DNA of 64,000 bases. Origin: Brumimicrobium salinarum. GTDB taxonomy: Bacteria; Bacteroidota; Bacteroidia; Flavobacteriales_D; Crocinitomicaceae. A program made the position numbers and the translations under genes. Shown here in pieces: positions 17,414 to 26,559 of this stretch. The number at the start of each line of letters is the position of its first letter. The first letter of the stretch is position 1. The notes beneath the pieces were generated by a model, which did not search any database, was not told the DNA's origin, and worked only from the letters and a program-made list of their open reading frames with translations. Where the stretch lies: contig NZ_PJNI01000003.1 of assembly GCF_002844555.1 (NCBI RefSeq), forward strand, positions 214,273 to 278,272, given 5' to 3'.

Positions 17414-17784
17414 CCATCAATGCCTTTTAGGAACTTATCTAAGTTCACATTCTCGGAGATATTATCATCGCCTAAAATCAATAGGTTTGAAGGCCGATTT
17501 CTATCCAACCACATATTAAAGTTAGAATTTGTGGCTACGAGGGTTCCGTTGATATCTACCTTATGAATAGCAATATTCTTCTTGTCTAAGGATTGTTCAA
17601 TTTCAAGGTCTTCTTTTGAAAAATCATGATTCTCATGAAACAAGACAACACCGTCGACTATTTCACTTAAATCATTTTTTTTCTGAATGGTAAAAGTTAC
17701 TTGAATACGTTTATCCTCGGCCCAAGCTGCTATAGCCTTTCCGAACTTATTATTTTCGATAACGTATATGTTGTCTATTTTCAT
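17407..17784 (-). CDS. Conserved hypothetical cytoplasmic protein
   Basis: A 125-aa soluble alpha/beta protein with alternating hydrophobic strands and charged helices (IYVIENNKFGKAIAAWAEDK, VDGVVLFHENHDF, NLLILGDDNIS). It has no signal peptide or known motif. The pattern hints at a small Rossmann-like or NAD-binding-like fold, without a recognisable Gly-rich loop. It ends inside the 3' end of the convergent small lipoprotein gene. Confidence 0.65.
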   Translation of the reverse strand: MKIDNIYVIENNKFGKAIAAWAEDKRIQVTFTIQKKNDLSEIVDGVVLFHENHDFSKEDLEIEQSLDKKNIAIHKVDINGTLVATNSNFNMWLDRNRPSNLLILGDDNISENVNLDKFLKGIDGQ

Positions 17785-18701
17785 TTTTACTCAATTAAAA
17801 AACCATGGTTGTTTAAATGCGGCACAAAAATAATGACTTCTATTTAATTTCAAACTAAAAACCGACATTAAAAAAAATGCTTATCCGATTGTTTACCCCT
17901 AAAAAAATATTTGGTTGTAATTCGACATGCTCATTATACCACAGTACGACAATCTGAATATGGTATTGAAAGCTAAAGCCATTAGTAAAATATCACTATC
18001 GTCCGATTAAAAAGGCTTTACCGCAAAAACAAAAGTTTCGCTCTATCTCCTATGTCTTTTTCATTTTTTTCTTGATAAAAAAACGAAACAAAAAAATCAT
18101 TGGAATTCCAAGGCGAATGCTTCGCAACATGAGATTTTCTTAAGTTCCATGCTATATTTATTCAAATATTTTCTTTTCAAAGGAAGTCATGAGCTCGCTG
18201 CGCTTCGGTTCTTTTTCAAAGAAATGCAATTCCACTTGAAAACTCATTTTCGCTGTGGAATCCCAAACGCCACGAACATACTTTTCCTCAAATCTAAGCC
18301 CTTAAAATCGCAAAACAAGCCATAGTACAGAATAGATAAAGGCTGAAGTATAATCGAAAAATTTTTATCGGACGCCAGTGAGTAAAATATCATTATTTAC
18401 ATAAAATAGATCCTTCGAAAAACAACAAAACAAGTTTTTGTGTTTTTCATCAGGATGACAATAGTTGGTGTAGATGGTGTCAAAAAGTGGGGGGAAAATG
18501 ATGGCGCTTTGCACCATCATCCCCCCACTTTTTGATTGTACACCACCACTAGACTGTCATCCTGATAATCAATAAAATTTTCAATTTTTTGATTGAAGGA
18601 TCTCTTATATATTTCGAATTGCTCTTCTTCTAATTACTTGAGGTAAACATGCGGATAGGCATATAACAAAATTATTGTTGAATCAATTAATAAACGTCTA
18701 T
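17785..18701. other. Gene-free repeat-rich region
   Basis: About 917 bases with no credible gene. Pieces of the A-repeat tail occur at about 17876-17898 (inverted) and 18641-18663 (direct; GGTAAACATGCGGATAGGCAT). The phrase AGTAAAATATCA occurs twice (about 17989 and 18381), each near a TCGTCCGAT / ATCGGACG-type word. The right half is a nested inverted repeat (18409-18602). Confidence 0.6.
18409..18602. repeat. Nested inverted repeat of ~195 nt with a G6/C6 core hairpin
   Basis: Outer arms GATCCTTC (18409-18416) / GAAGGATC (18595-18602). Middle arms ATCAGGATGACA (18449-18460) / TGTCATCCTGAT (18555-18566). Core arms CAAAAAGTGGGGGG (18481-18494) plus ATGATGG (18498-18504) pair perfectly with CCATCAT (18514-18520) plus CCCCCCACTTTTTG (18521-18534), leaving a 3-nt bulge and a 9-nt loop. 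It sits about 100 nt past the end of the response-regulator gene. Confidence 0.85.
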
Positions 18702-19385
18702 TTAAGATAATTTTGATTCCACAAAACGATAACCTACGCCTTTTACTGTTTGAATAAAATGTGCTCCAATTTTCTCTCTTAATTTCCGCACATGAACATC
18801 GATAGTTCTATCTCCTACTACAATTCCATTGCCCCAAACTGAAGAAAGAATTGCGTCACGTTCAAAAACAACACCTGGCTGGGTATTTAGGAGTGCAAGC
18901 AATTCGAACTCCTTTCGTGGTAAATGTATTGCTTCTCCATTCAGCTTAACTTGGTAGGCATCTCGATCAATGACTAATCCTAACTGTTCCGATGATTTAT
19001 TTTCTTTAGCTTTATTTCTTCTTAATAATGCATTTATCCTACTAATGAGAACTTTTGGTTTTAGCGGCTTTGCAATATAATCGTCTGCTCCAGCATCCAA
19101 GCCTGCCACTTGACTATAATCTTCATTGCGAGCGGTTAGAAAAGATATTAAAATACTGTCGTACTCAGGGTTTGCACGAATGCGTTCACAAACTTCAATT
19201 CCGTCCATTTTGGGCATCATAACATCCAATAAGATTAAATGTATCTTTGAATTGGCCTTTTCCAAAATCGCTAACCCCTCTTCTCCATCAGCGGCTAAGA
19301 AGGTTGTAAATCCATTTTTGTTCAAATTATACGCTACCAATTCACGTATTTCGATTTCATCATCTATGATTAGAACTCCACTCAT
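18702..19385 (-). CDS. OmpR/PhoB-family response regulator
   Basis: 227 aa. The N-terminal receiver domain has acidic D8/D9, phospho-acceptor D54 in LLDVMMPKMDG, T84 and K106 in DDYIAKPL. The C-terminal winged helix (about 130-225) has the family's FELLALL, VFERDAILSSVWG, RTIDVHVRKLREKIG and TVKGVGYRF. It binds DNA when phosphorylated by a sensor kinase. No kinase gene is adjacent on either side, so it is an orphan here. A -7 box (TATCTTTG, minus strand, 19409-19402) lies 16 nt before the start. Confidence 0.92.
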   Translation of the reverse strand: MSGVLIIDDEIEIRELVAYNLNKNGFTTFLAADGEEGLAILEKANSKIHLILLDVMMPKMDGIEVCERIRANPEYDSILISFLTARNEDYSQVAGLDAGADDYIAKPLKPKVLISRINALLRRNKAKENKSSEQLGLVIDRDAYQVKLNGEAIHLPRKEFELLALLNTQPGVVFERDAILSSVWGNGIVVGDRTIDVHVRKLREKIGAHFIQTVKGVGYRFVESKLS

Positions 19386-19401
19386 TGTAATATGCTTTAA
19401 A

Positions 19402-19409
19402 CAAAGATA
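19402..19409 (-). promoter_or_regulatory. -7 promoter box of the response-regulator gene
   Basis: Minus-strand TATCTTTG, an exact TAnnTTTG match just before the ATG at 19385. No TTG partner at the usual spacing. Confidence 0.5.
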
Positions 19410-19512
19410 TAAAATTAGAATTGGTAAGACCCGTAAAATTAAAATTGCTTTTCAATACAATAGCAGAGACTACAATTTATATTTTTTTATAAATTTCACA
19501 CAAAAAGATCAT

Positions 19513-19541
19513 TTGTAAAACTATTTAAAATCCTATCTTTA
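19513..19541 (+). promoter_or_regulatory. Promoter of the small outer-membrane protein gene
   Basis: TTG (19513-19515), 18 nt, TATCTTTA (19534-19541; one mismatch). It lies 36 nt before the ATG at 19578. Confidence 0.55.
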
Positions 19542-19577
19542 AAATTGTACTAAACAATAGATTATTAAAAAGACATT

Positions 19578-20090
19578 ATGAAAAAGACATTATTATTTTT
19601 AACCGCTTTAGCTATGTTTACAACCTACTCGTATGGACAGAGTTACAACTCTGGAATCGGTGTGAAAGGAATGAACTTTGGTGGCGGCGTGCTAGGAGGT
19701 GCTGGAATTAACTACAAAACTTTTATTGGAGGGAGTAACGCCCTGGACATGACATTAGGTGGAGGTGCTCGACATTTATCTGCTCAAATTCTCTATGAAT
19801 GGCAAAGACCAACAAGTGTAACCGATGGTTTAGACTGGTACATTGGTGCAGGTGGAGGTTTAGGAATTTGGAGTAGTCGTTACGATTGGGATGATGACTA
19901 TTATGGTGGTTACTATACCAGTGGTTTTTATTTAAACGCCACAGCAGTTGTCGGGTTGGACTTCAATTTGAATCCTAACACAGGAATTCCTATAGGTATT
20001 TCTCTAGAAACTGGACCTAGTGTAGGAATAATTAACTCTCGTGGATTTGGTTGGGGAGGAGCGCTAGCGGTGCGATATATCATTGACTAA
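19578..20090 (+). CDS. Small outer-membrane beta-barrel-like protein
   Basis: 170 aa with signal peptide MKKTLLFLTALAMFTTYSYGQ. The mature part is Gly- and aromatic-rich with alternating short strands (GVKGMNFGGGVLGGAG, YIGAGGGLGIWSSRYDW, GWGGALAVRYIID). This is typical of 8-strand barrels of the OmpA/OprF N-domain type. It is likely an abundant outer-membrane protein. It is monocistronic, with its own promoter and a strong terminator at 20126-20159. Confidence 0.75.
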   Translation: MKKTLLFLTALAMFTTYSYGQSYNSGIGVKGMNFGGGVLGGAGINYKTFIGGSNALDMTLGGGARHLSAQILYEWQRPTSVTDGLDWYIGAGGGLGIWSSRYDWDDDYYGGYYTSGFYLNATAVVGLDFNLNPNTGIPIGISLETGPSVGIINSRGFGWGGALAVRYIID

Positions 20091-20125
20091 TTCTTACAAT
20101 AAATTTTGATTAAAGAATGAGTCTT

Positions 20126-20159
20126 AAAAAGCCCATAAAGTAAACTTTATGGGCTTTTT
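20126..20159. terminator. Bidirectional Rho-independent terminator
   Basis: AAAAAGCCCATAAAG (20126-20140) pairs perfectly with CTTTATGGGCTTTTT (20145-20159) around a TAAA loop. It has A- and T-runs on both sides, between the barrel gene and the converging pyk. Confidence 0.9.
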
Positions 20160-20230
20160 AATTTTATGCCCATGAACAGCGGTTATATCATATAAACTTT
20201 AAATGCTTATCGTGAACTTTAAAAGGAGTA

Positions 20231-21658
20231 CTACTCAACGTAACTCAGCCTCAACATATTAGATTTACCTTTAGCTTCAATAGGCATTGATGCGATATTG
20301 ATAACAAGTTCACCTTCTTTGATGAAACCTTTTTCTTTCAAAATATATTTAATATCTGCAATTGTGTGGTCAGTACTTACCATTTTATCATAAAATATTG
20401 CTCTTACTCCCCAAACCAAATTTAATTGTGTTAAGATCTCTCTATTACTTGTAAACACAAATATTTGAGATTTAGGTCGTTGAGAAGCAATTTTATAAGC
20501 AGTATATCCTGAGAAGGACATCGTAACAATAGCTTGGGCATTTACACGATTACCCAAACGTGTGGCGTTAAAGCAAATCGAGTCAGAAATAAAACGTTCT
20601 TGGTTTTTCTCGGGCACTTCTTCTTTATAGTAGATTAAATCTGAAGCTTCCACCTTAGAAACGATACGATTCATAGCTTCGATAACTACCACAGGATGAT
20701 TTCCCACGGAGGTTTCTCCTGATAACATTACAGCATCTGCGCCATCCAACACTGCATTTGCTACATCATTTACCTCTGCTCTAGTAGGTGTATAATCTTC
20801 AATCATACTCTCCATCATTTGTGTTGCTACAATAATTGGCTTGGCATGTAAATAGCATTTTTTGATCAACATCTTTTGAACCAAAGGCACGTCTTCCATT
20901 GGGATTTCAACACCTAAATCACCACGAGCAACCATTATAGCATCCGTTTCACGAATAATTCCATCAATATCTTTAATCGCTTCTGGTTTTTCAATTTTGG
21001 CTACGATTTTTGCTTTGTTGTGATTTTTTAGAATAATGTGTTTAAGTTCAATTATATCTCGAGCAGATCGTACAAACGACAACCCAATCCAATCCACATT
21101 ATGTTCCATAGCAAAAGCCAAGTCTTCCCGATCTTTCTCTGTCAAAGACGGAAGTGAAATCACTGTATTTGGTAAATTCACACCTTTATTTGAAGACAAA
21201 ACACCACCATGATTAACTACAGCTTTAATGGTTTTTCCATCAGTTTCTTTGACCTCAAGCTCTAACTTTCCATCATCTAGGCGAATGCGTTCTCCTGCAT
21301 TTATATCTTGCGCCAATTGTGGGTAATTAATCGAAAACTTTTTACTCGTTCCTACTACATCTTCATCAGTAACAATTTCTACCGCAGCTCCAGGGACTAA
21401 ATCTACGCCGTTGTTTTCCATTTCGCGTGTACGGATTTTCGGACCTTGTAAATCAGCAAGAATAGCAACATTCAAACCTGTTTCGTCATTGAGTTCACGA
21501 ATGGTTTTAATTACTTTCTCATGATCTTCATAACTGCCATGAGAGAAATTAATTCGAGCTACATTCATCCCCTCTTCCATCATTTGTTTTAAAACATCCT
21601 TAGAAGATGACGCTGGACCTAATGTCGCTACTATTTTTGTTCTTTTCATATTTTTCAT
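20231..21658 (-). CDS. pyk: Pyruvate kinase
   Basis: A 475-aa single-chain pyruvate kinase. KRTKIVATLGPAS at the N-terminus, INFSHG, catalytic Lys in IVAKIEKPEAI, metal and substrate motif IMVARGDLGVEIP, TQMMESM, and the C-terminal allosteric-type domain. It makes pyruvate and ATP from phosphoenolpyruvate and ADP. An internal ATG three codons in (MKRTKIV) is an equally good start. It is co-oriented with the IPExxxVDY gene 31 nt upstream, an arrangement common in Bacteroidota. Confidence 0.96.
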   Translation of the reverse strand: MKNMKRTKIVATLGPASSSKDVLKQMMEEGMNVARINFSHGSYEDHEKVIKTIRELNDETGLNVAILADLQGPKIRTREMENNGVDLVPGAAVEIVTDEDVVGTSKKFSINYPQLAQDINAGERIRLDDGKLELEVKETDGKTIKAVVNHGGVLSSNKGVNLPNTVISLPSLTEKDREDLAFAMEHNVDWIGLSFVRSARDIIELKHIILKNHNKAKIVAKIEKPEAIKDIDGIIRETDAIMVARGDLGVEIPMEDVPLVQKMLIKKCYLHAKPIIVATQMMESMIEDYTPTRAEVNDVANAVLDGADAVMLSGETSVGNHPVVVIEAMNRIVSKVEASDLIYYKEEVPEKNQERFISDSICFNATRLGNRVNAQAIVTMSFSGYTAYKIASQRPKSQIFVFTSNREILTQLNLVWGVRAIFYDKMVSTDHTIADIKYILKEKGFIKEGELVINIASMPIEAKGKSNMLRLSYVE

Positions 21659-21689
21659 TCTATACTATCTTATGTTAACGGCTGTTTCA

Positions 21690-22109
21690 TCAAAAGATAA
21701 ACTTATTTGCCGATTTCAACTCATTTGGATCGAAAATAAAAGCAGTTAAAATACTTGAAATATCTTTTATATTATTTAATAAGGTATTGATATCAATTAC
21801 ATTATTCTCTTTAATAACCAAAAAATAATCAATTTGGGATTTTTCAGGCACTAAAAATTTTCCACTATTTTTATTTTGAATCAGGTAATAATTCACATAC
21901 GCTTCTTCATCTTCCCATTCATATAAAGAGTGTGATGAAATTACTTGTCCTTTCTTACCAGAAACCATAAAAGGTTCATCCGATTTTTTAAGCTTCAATC
22001 CAATGCTATCATTAATAGACCAACATACACGATAATCTCCTTGATGACTACAAATCCCAATCAAATCAAAATTAAAATCATCCTCTAAACTTAGTGTATA
22101 TTTTGCCAT
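21690..22109 (-). CDS. IPExxxVDY family protein
   Basis: A 139-aa protein with the motif VPEKSQIDYFL (about residues 96-106), the hallmark of the IPExxxVDY family (variant V for I, I for V). Proteins of this family occur next to pyk in many Bacteroidota. Their function is unknown, and a regulatory role towards pyruvate kinase is only inferred from linkage. A full promoter lies upstream (22131-22159, minus strand). Confidence 0.85.
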   Translation of the reverse strand: MAKYTLSLEDDFNFDLIGICSHQGDYRVCWSINDSIGLKLKKSDEPFMVSGKKGQVISSHSLYEWEDEEAYVNYYLIQNKNSGKFLVPEKSQIDYFLVIKENNVIDINTLLNNIKDISSILTAFIFDPNELKSANKFIF

Positions 22110-22130
22110 TTATCCCAACCTTCAATCGTT

Positions 22131-22159
22131 CAAATTTAAGAAAAATTAGCCGATTTCAA
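22131..22159 (-). promoter_or_regulatory. Promoter of the IPExxxVDY-pyk operon
   Basis: On the minus strand TTG (22159-22157), 18 nt, TAAATTTG (22138-22131), 21 nt before the ATG at 22109. Confidence 0.7.
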
Positions 22160-22172
22160 TTAAGTGTAGACA

Positions 22173-24314
22173 TTAATTAATCTTTTCTATTCGATACCAC
22201 AATAGTGGATTTTCACTTTTAGCAGGAACAAGTTTTGGATGTACAATTTTTAACTTTCCAAACAAAGTAGTTCTTAACTCTGCCTGAAAAATAAAGGATT
22301 GGTTTACAAAATCGTAAAATATTATTCTGTATTTACTAAAAGCTTTCAATCCTTCGACATGAAGTCTTTGCGGCTTCCATGTTACATCAATTGGTTGCGT
22401 ATATGTTTCATCATACATTGCACATCGGGTACTATCAATGTTTTTTATTTCTTCTCTATTCGCTGTATTCACATTAAAAGTACGATTATACACATAACCA
22501 GCTGCAATTTCTTTTTGCTGACCAATAATATATTGTGTTTCAACAATATCTTTTTTTGAGCCTTTAAACTTTGACTTTTCTCTTCCAAGTTCAGTTTTCT
22601 TATTAATCAGATTTATAAAAAACTTTGAATTATAATAATCCTTAGCCGCAATTATTCGTGGCCATGACTCCATTTCGTTTCTGTTTTTTTCTTCATTTAC
22701 GATAAACGCAGCCCAAATTAAATGCCCGATAACACCCGTATAAGGATAACGCATTATATCGATGTAATGCCCTTGATAATCTGAGCACATGTGAGTCCCA
22801 TCACCATGATCTGACTCTCCCATTAAAACCGGCTTACCATACGTGTCTTTCAATCGTTTAACGGTGCACGCCATTGAATTCTCATCAGGATCGCATTCAT
22901 TATTCTTATTTGGCTTAGAGAAAATCAATTTTTCTGGACTATCTGAATAATAGGAAATGATAATTAGATCTATATTGTCTAAATACCAAGTGCTATCAAT
23001 TACATTTGGGTCTTTTTCTGTTAGGTGTGAATAAATATGTGTTTTACCTACTGGAAAACGTCCTACTGCGCTAAGTAAGTGTTGGCGGTGCTCCAAAGAA
23101 TCAAGTATATAACTCGACATTTGTTTATGGTATTCGTAAATCGCCTTTCTTGCTGTGTCTCCCGCAGGTGTTAAATCATCGTATGGCCTATCATTTTCAT
23201 GTGGATTTTCGTTAACGTGCCAAGGCTCACAAAGTAATTCTATATTTAGTAAACTTGTTGAATACCCCCATCTTGAAAGAATATACCTTACCCTTTGTTT
23301 TAAATAACGCATCCCTGTTTTGGTCAAAAACATATCTGAAGGCGTATCACTATTTAAAATTTTAGCGTAACCAGATATTTTATTTGGATCTTTGTAGGGC
23401 CAAAGGTTTTCGTCTGGCCAATTATTGGTAAAATCATATCTAAACTGATGGTAATCACCTAATTTCATGAAAAATGTATGATACATTAAATTAAAATGAA
23501 TTAACGTATTATTCTTTTCACATAATGCCAACAATTGATCTAATTCCCAAGCATGATTTTGTCTGTTCTGGTAATTCCCAACTTCTTCAAATTCAATATC
23601 TGTTGAGCTGGGATGAAGAAAAAACCGGAAGTACTCCCCACCCTGATCAATATATTTTGTTATCATATTTCGATACTCTTCCCAAGCTGCCACATCTAAT
23701 GTCTCTTCAGGAGTTAGGCTATAATCTAAATTATTTTTGTTGGAAGGCATTGGAATATTAACCCCTGTAGGGATAATTGTTTTTCCGTCTCTTTCAAGAT
23801 ATTGGGTTTCTTTATTTAATGTGACGTATCCTTTTGCATCTGAATTAACAACCTCAAATTCCTTACTTGGTGTACTGTAAAATAATTCTTGTTTGATAAA
23901 AACTTCTAACTCAACATTCCATTTTCCTGTTTCAGTTGGAGCAAATCTAACGCGAAATGGCAGGTCTGTATCTAAATCCTTCCAACGGTTGAGGTTCATA
24001 TCCCTCTCCATTTCAGTATACCAAAAACCATAAGCTGTATACTTTTCACCACTATTAATATGAGTAAAATTAGCTTTAATGTTTACATCCCATTCAACAA
24101 ATGGATTTAAACCTGTTCTTTGATGAGGACGAGATCTTAGATACTGCGTTATTTGTCTCAATATAGAATCAGGAAGCGACAAGCCCAATTCTAGCTTTTC
24201 GTTTTTACCAACATGCTGAGTATTTTGGTTAATAAAAATAAAATTCAGCTCTTGAACATTTTGAGCAAAAGTAAAAACAGTTATAAATGGTAAAACAAAA
24301 AGTAAAAACCTCAT
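22173..24314 (-). CDS. Secreted clan GH-A-like glycoside hydrolase with N-terminal beta domain
   Basis: 713 aa with signal peptide MRFLLFVLPFITVFTFAQ. An N-terminal Ig-like/DUF5060-type region (about 30-170; FRVRFAPTETGKWNVELEV) precedes a TIM-barrel-like part. Candidate acid/base Glu is in LLNIELLCEPWH (near 355) and candidate nucleophile Glu in KPVLMGESDHG (near 490), the strand-4/strand-7 pair of GH5-type enzymes. A C-terminal beta domain follows (about 620-713). It probably cleaves or binds a polysaccharide outside the cell; the substrate is unknown. It is downstream of the cyclase gene by 27 nt. Confidence 0.65.
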   Translation of the reverse strand: MRFLLFVLPFITVFTFAQNVQELNFIFINQNTQHVGKNEKLELGLSLPDSILRQITQYLRSRPHQRTGLNPFVEWDVNIKANFTHINSGEKYTAYGFWYTEMERDMNLNRWKDLDTDLPFRVRFAPTETGKWNVELEVFIKQELFYSTPSKEFEVVNSDAKGYVTLNKETQYLERDGKTIIPTGVNIPMPSNKNNLDYSLTPEETLDVAAWEEYRNMITKYIDQGGEYFRFFLHPSSTDIEFEEVGNYQNRQNHAWELDQLLALCEKNNTLIHFNLMYHTFFMKLGDYHQFRYDFTNNWPDENLWPYKDPNKISGYAKILNSDTPSDMFLTKTGMRYLKQRVRYILSRWGYSTSLLNIELLCEPWHVNENPHENDRPYDDLTPAGDTARKAIYEYHKQMSSYILDSLEHRQHLLSAVGRFPVGKTHIYSHLTEKDPNVIDSTWYLDNIDLIIISYYSDSPEKLIFSKPNKNNECDPDENSMACTVKRLKDTYGKPVLMGESDHGDGTHMCSDYQGHYIDIMRYPYTGVIGHLIWAAFIVNEEKNRNEMESWPRIIAAKDYYNSKFFINLINKKTELGREKSKFKGSKKDIVETQYIIGQQKEIAAGYVYNRTFNVNTANREEIKNIDSTRCAMYDETYTQPIDVTWKPQRLHVEGLKAFSKYRIIFYDFVNQSFIFQAELRTTLFGKLKIVHPKLVPAKSENPLLWYRIEKIN

Positions 24315-24341
24315 CTCGAAATTATTTTATTGATTAATCAC

Positions 24342-25079
24342 CTATATATACCTATACAAAACAGGTCTACTTGGAGCTGCATCATTTTCAAAAGGAGCAA
24401 CATGTAAATTTAACAGGTATGTTCCATCTTCAACTTCATTGGGCACAAATATTAACTCTGTAATTGTACGATCAAATCTTGGACTGCTTGGAACATCCCA
24501 AAAGCCATGATGAAAGGTCAATTGCCCCCCGTCAGACTCTTTATCTACGCTAGGTAAATCAATCAACAAATGCTTTACGTTAATTGCATTCACGATTGAC
24601 AAGCATTCTTCACTGATATATGGTGGATTAGTTGAAGAATAGTTTTTTGACTTCTTATCAACATCATTCGGCAAAGTCCTAATCACTAAAGCCTCAACTT
24701 CGCTGTACTTCTCCAACTCCGTCAACAACCTTGGCGTAATCACCTCATCACCTCCAATTTTATCTGGTTTAACACTGATTAATACAGCTTTAAAAAAATA
24801 CTGATTGAGATGTTCATTAATAGAATAAACTGTAGGTGTAATATGCCCCAAACATTCGGTATGCGTACCGTGTCCATGTGGATTAAAAGAAATGTTTCGA
24901 AAATTAACCGGCCCACCTTTTTTTACAGATCCGACCCAACCATCATCCATTACAGGTTCGAAACTAGGAGGTTTTACGTACCAAGCTAAAGGATTTTCAT
25001 CATCATTCGACAATGGAATAGATAGGTCTATCCCCTTATTAGTATCAATCTTTTTTCCTTCTTGGGTTGTTAAAATCAT
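24342..25079 (-). CDS. Cyclase family protein (kynurenine formamidase-like)
   Basis: A 245-aa protein of the cyclase/arylformamidase family (PF04199 type). The metal motif is H70-GTH73-T-E75-CLGH79, where the usual form is HGTHxDxPxH, so Glu replaces Asp. The N-terminus has the family's DLSIPL start. It probably hydrolyses an aryl formamide or a lactone-like substrate. Without neighbouring kyn genes the pathway cannot be named. It lies between the M48 lipoprotein gene (20 nt upstream) and the glycosidase gene. Confidence 0.8.
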   Translation of the reverse strand: MILTTQEGKKIDTNKGIDLSIPLSNDDENPLAWYVKPPSFEPVMDDGWVGSVKKGGPVNFRNISFNPHGHGTHTECLGHITPTVYSINEHLNQYFFKAVLISVKPDKIGGDEVITPRLLTELEKYSEVEALVIRTLPNDVDKKSKNYSSTNPPYISEECLSIVNAINVKHLLIDLPSVDKESDGGQLTFHHGFWDVPSSPRFDRTITELIFVPNEVEDGTYLLNLHVAPFENDAAPSRPVLYRYI

Positions 25080-25099
25080 TTCATTATTAACGATTAAAA

Positions 25100-25897
25100 T
25101 TATGGCAAAGAACGTTTTAATTGGTCATAACGATCTTTATACGTCGCTTCACCACCACATCCTAACTCTAATGATGTATTATAAAAATTTTCTATTCTGT
25201 TTTCTGGACTTGGGTGAGTGCTTAACCATTCGGGTACTCCCGCTCCTCCTTCTGCTTCAATTTTCTCAAAAAACTTTGCTCCTCCAGCTGCAATATAATC
25301 TGTAGGACATAGATACTTCACTGATGCTTCGTCTGCTTCTTCTTCGTGTGTTCTAGAAAACTTCAATCCGATAATACTTGCGGTCAAATCCTTAATTAAA
25401 GCGCGGTCTCCAGCAATTATACTGAGTAAAACATCAACACCGTATAATTTCGTCATTTGGCGCGTAGAGTGACGTAAATCAGCATGTCCAATCTCATGTG
25501 CTAGTACTCCAGCTAATTGTTCTTCAGAATCTAAGTATTTAATTAACCCGGTATAAACATAAATATAACCACCTGGTGTACAGAAAGCATTTTTTGTTTT
25601 ATCATCATTAATAATTCTCAATCTCCAAACGAAATCATCTTTATGTTTTACGTTACCTGAGTTTAAAATAGTGTTTCGCATATCGTATAAATACCTGTAG
25701 GGAACAGGGTTTCTAGCACTATCCAAAACGGGATACTCCTGTGGATTACCGTCAATTTCTGCTGCGACTTGTTTTCCTAAATCCTTGTCTTCTTGAATAG
25801 AAAACAAATTAAATCCTCCTCCACCATTAGCCGATCCACAGCTTGTAAGCAAAGCAATAGAACAGATTAAAACACTTATACTGAATACTTTTCTCAT
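25100..25897 (-). CDS. M48-family zinc metalloprotease lipoprotein
   Basis: 265 aa from ATG 25897. A frame extended to 25969 would overlap the upstream gene and hide the signal peptide. The leader MRKVFSISVLICSIALLTSC has a lipobox (Cys-20). The protease core has HEIGH at 134-138 and the downstream Glu in HEEEADEASVKYL, with INDDKTKNAFCTPGGYIYVYTGL before it. This is a periplasmic BepA/LoiP-like quality-control protease of the outer membrane. It follows the PAP2-like gene closely (15 nt). Confidence 0.9.
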   Translation of the reverse strand: MRKVFSISVLICSIALLTSCGSANGGGGFNLFSIQEDKDLGKQVAAEIDGNPQEYPVLDSARNPVPYRYLYDMRNTILNSGNVKHKDDFVWRLRIINDDKTKNAFCTPGGYIYVYTGLIKYLDSEEQLAGVLAHEIGHADLRHSTRQMTKLYGVDVLLSIIAGDRALIKDLTASIIGLKFSRTHEEEADEASVKYLCPTDYIAAGGAKFFEKIEAEGGAGVPEWLSTHPSPENRIENFYNTSLELGCGGEATYKDRYDQLKRSLP

Positions 25898-25911
25898 GAT
25901 TACAAAATAAT

Positions 25912-26559
25912 TTATGGGTAAAAATAAATACAAAAAACTTGTGATGCAAACCCAAGCAAATATCCCCAACTCACTTCCTTTAAGGTATGTGCTTTTAAAA
26001 TCAACCGTGCAGATAGCACTATACCACTTGCTAAAACTAACGCAGACAAAGTAAATATAGGGCTTTCACTTAATGGAACTGCAAACATATAAACAAAGCC
26101 AAAAAGAGAACCCATTGCAATAGCGTGTAGACTAATTTTAATCTTTTTTGTGATAAAATAAGACAGTAAAGAAGCCAATGCACCTCCTAACGCCATTGCT
26201 TTTATGATAGCAGGGATGAGCGCACTTTCAGCTTGAAAAAGCAAAAAAAGATAGAGAACACAAAAATAAAAAGTCATGATCGCGATAGGAGTCAAACGCT
26301 CTTCCTTACTTTCTAACTGGAGTGAGGTGATGGTTTTATTTAGCCTTAAAATCAATAAAGATAAGCCAGGTGCAAAAACAGTAAAAACTAAAAAAAGCAA
26401 CAAAAAAAGCATTTTAACTTCTGGATATAACAAATAAAGCGATTCACTTGCCACAAAAGAATTAGAATTGACAGGTAAATACAACACCAATATTAACCCA
26501 TATATTGGGGCAAAAAGCGGTAAAAATATCCATGAAATAAGTGAGGCTAAATTCTTCAT
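25912..26559 (-). CDS. PAP2-like integral membrane protein
   Basis: A 215-aa protein with about six hydrophobic segments. Three conserved pieces echo the PAP2 phosphatase motifs: KEERLTPI (near 82), KISLHAIAMGSLFG (near 140) and ARLILKAHTLKEVSWGYLLG (near 180), though the phosphate-binding Arg/His set is reduced. It could act on a lipid phosphate, or may be a non-catalytic relative. Its ATG overlaps the rpoN stop (TAATG), so it is translationally coupled to the sigma factor. Confidence 0.65.
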   Translation of the reverse strand: MKNLASLISWIFLPLFAPIYGLILVLYLPVNSNSFVASESLYLLYPEVKMLFLLLFLVFTVFAPGLSLLILRLNKTITSLQLESKEERLTPIAIMTFYFCVLYLFLLFQAESALIPAIIKAMALGGALASLLSYFITKKIKISLHAIAMGSLFGFVYMFAVPLSESPIFTLSALVLASGIVLSARLILKAHTLKEVSWGYLLGFASQVFCIYFYP

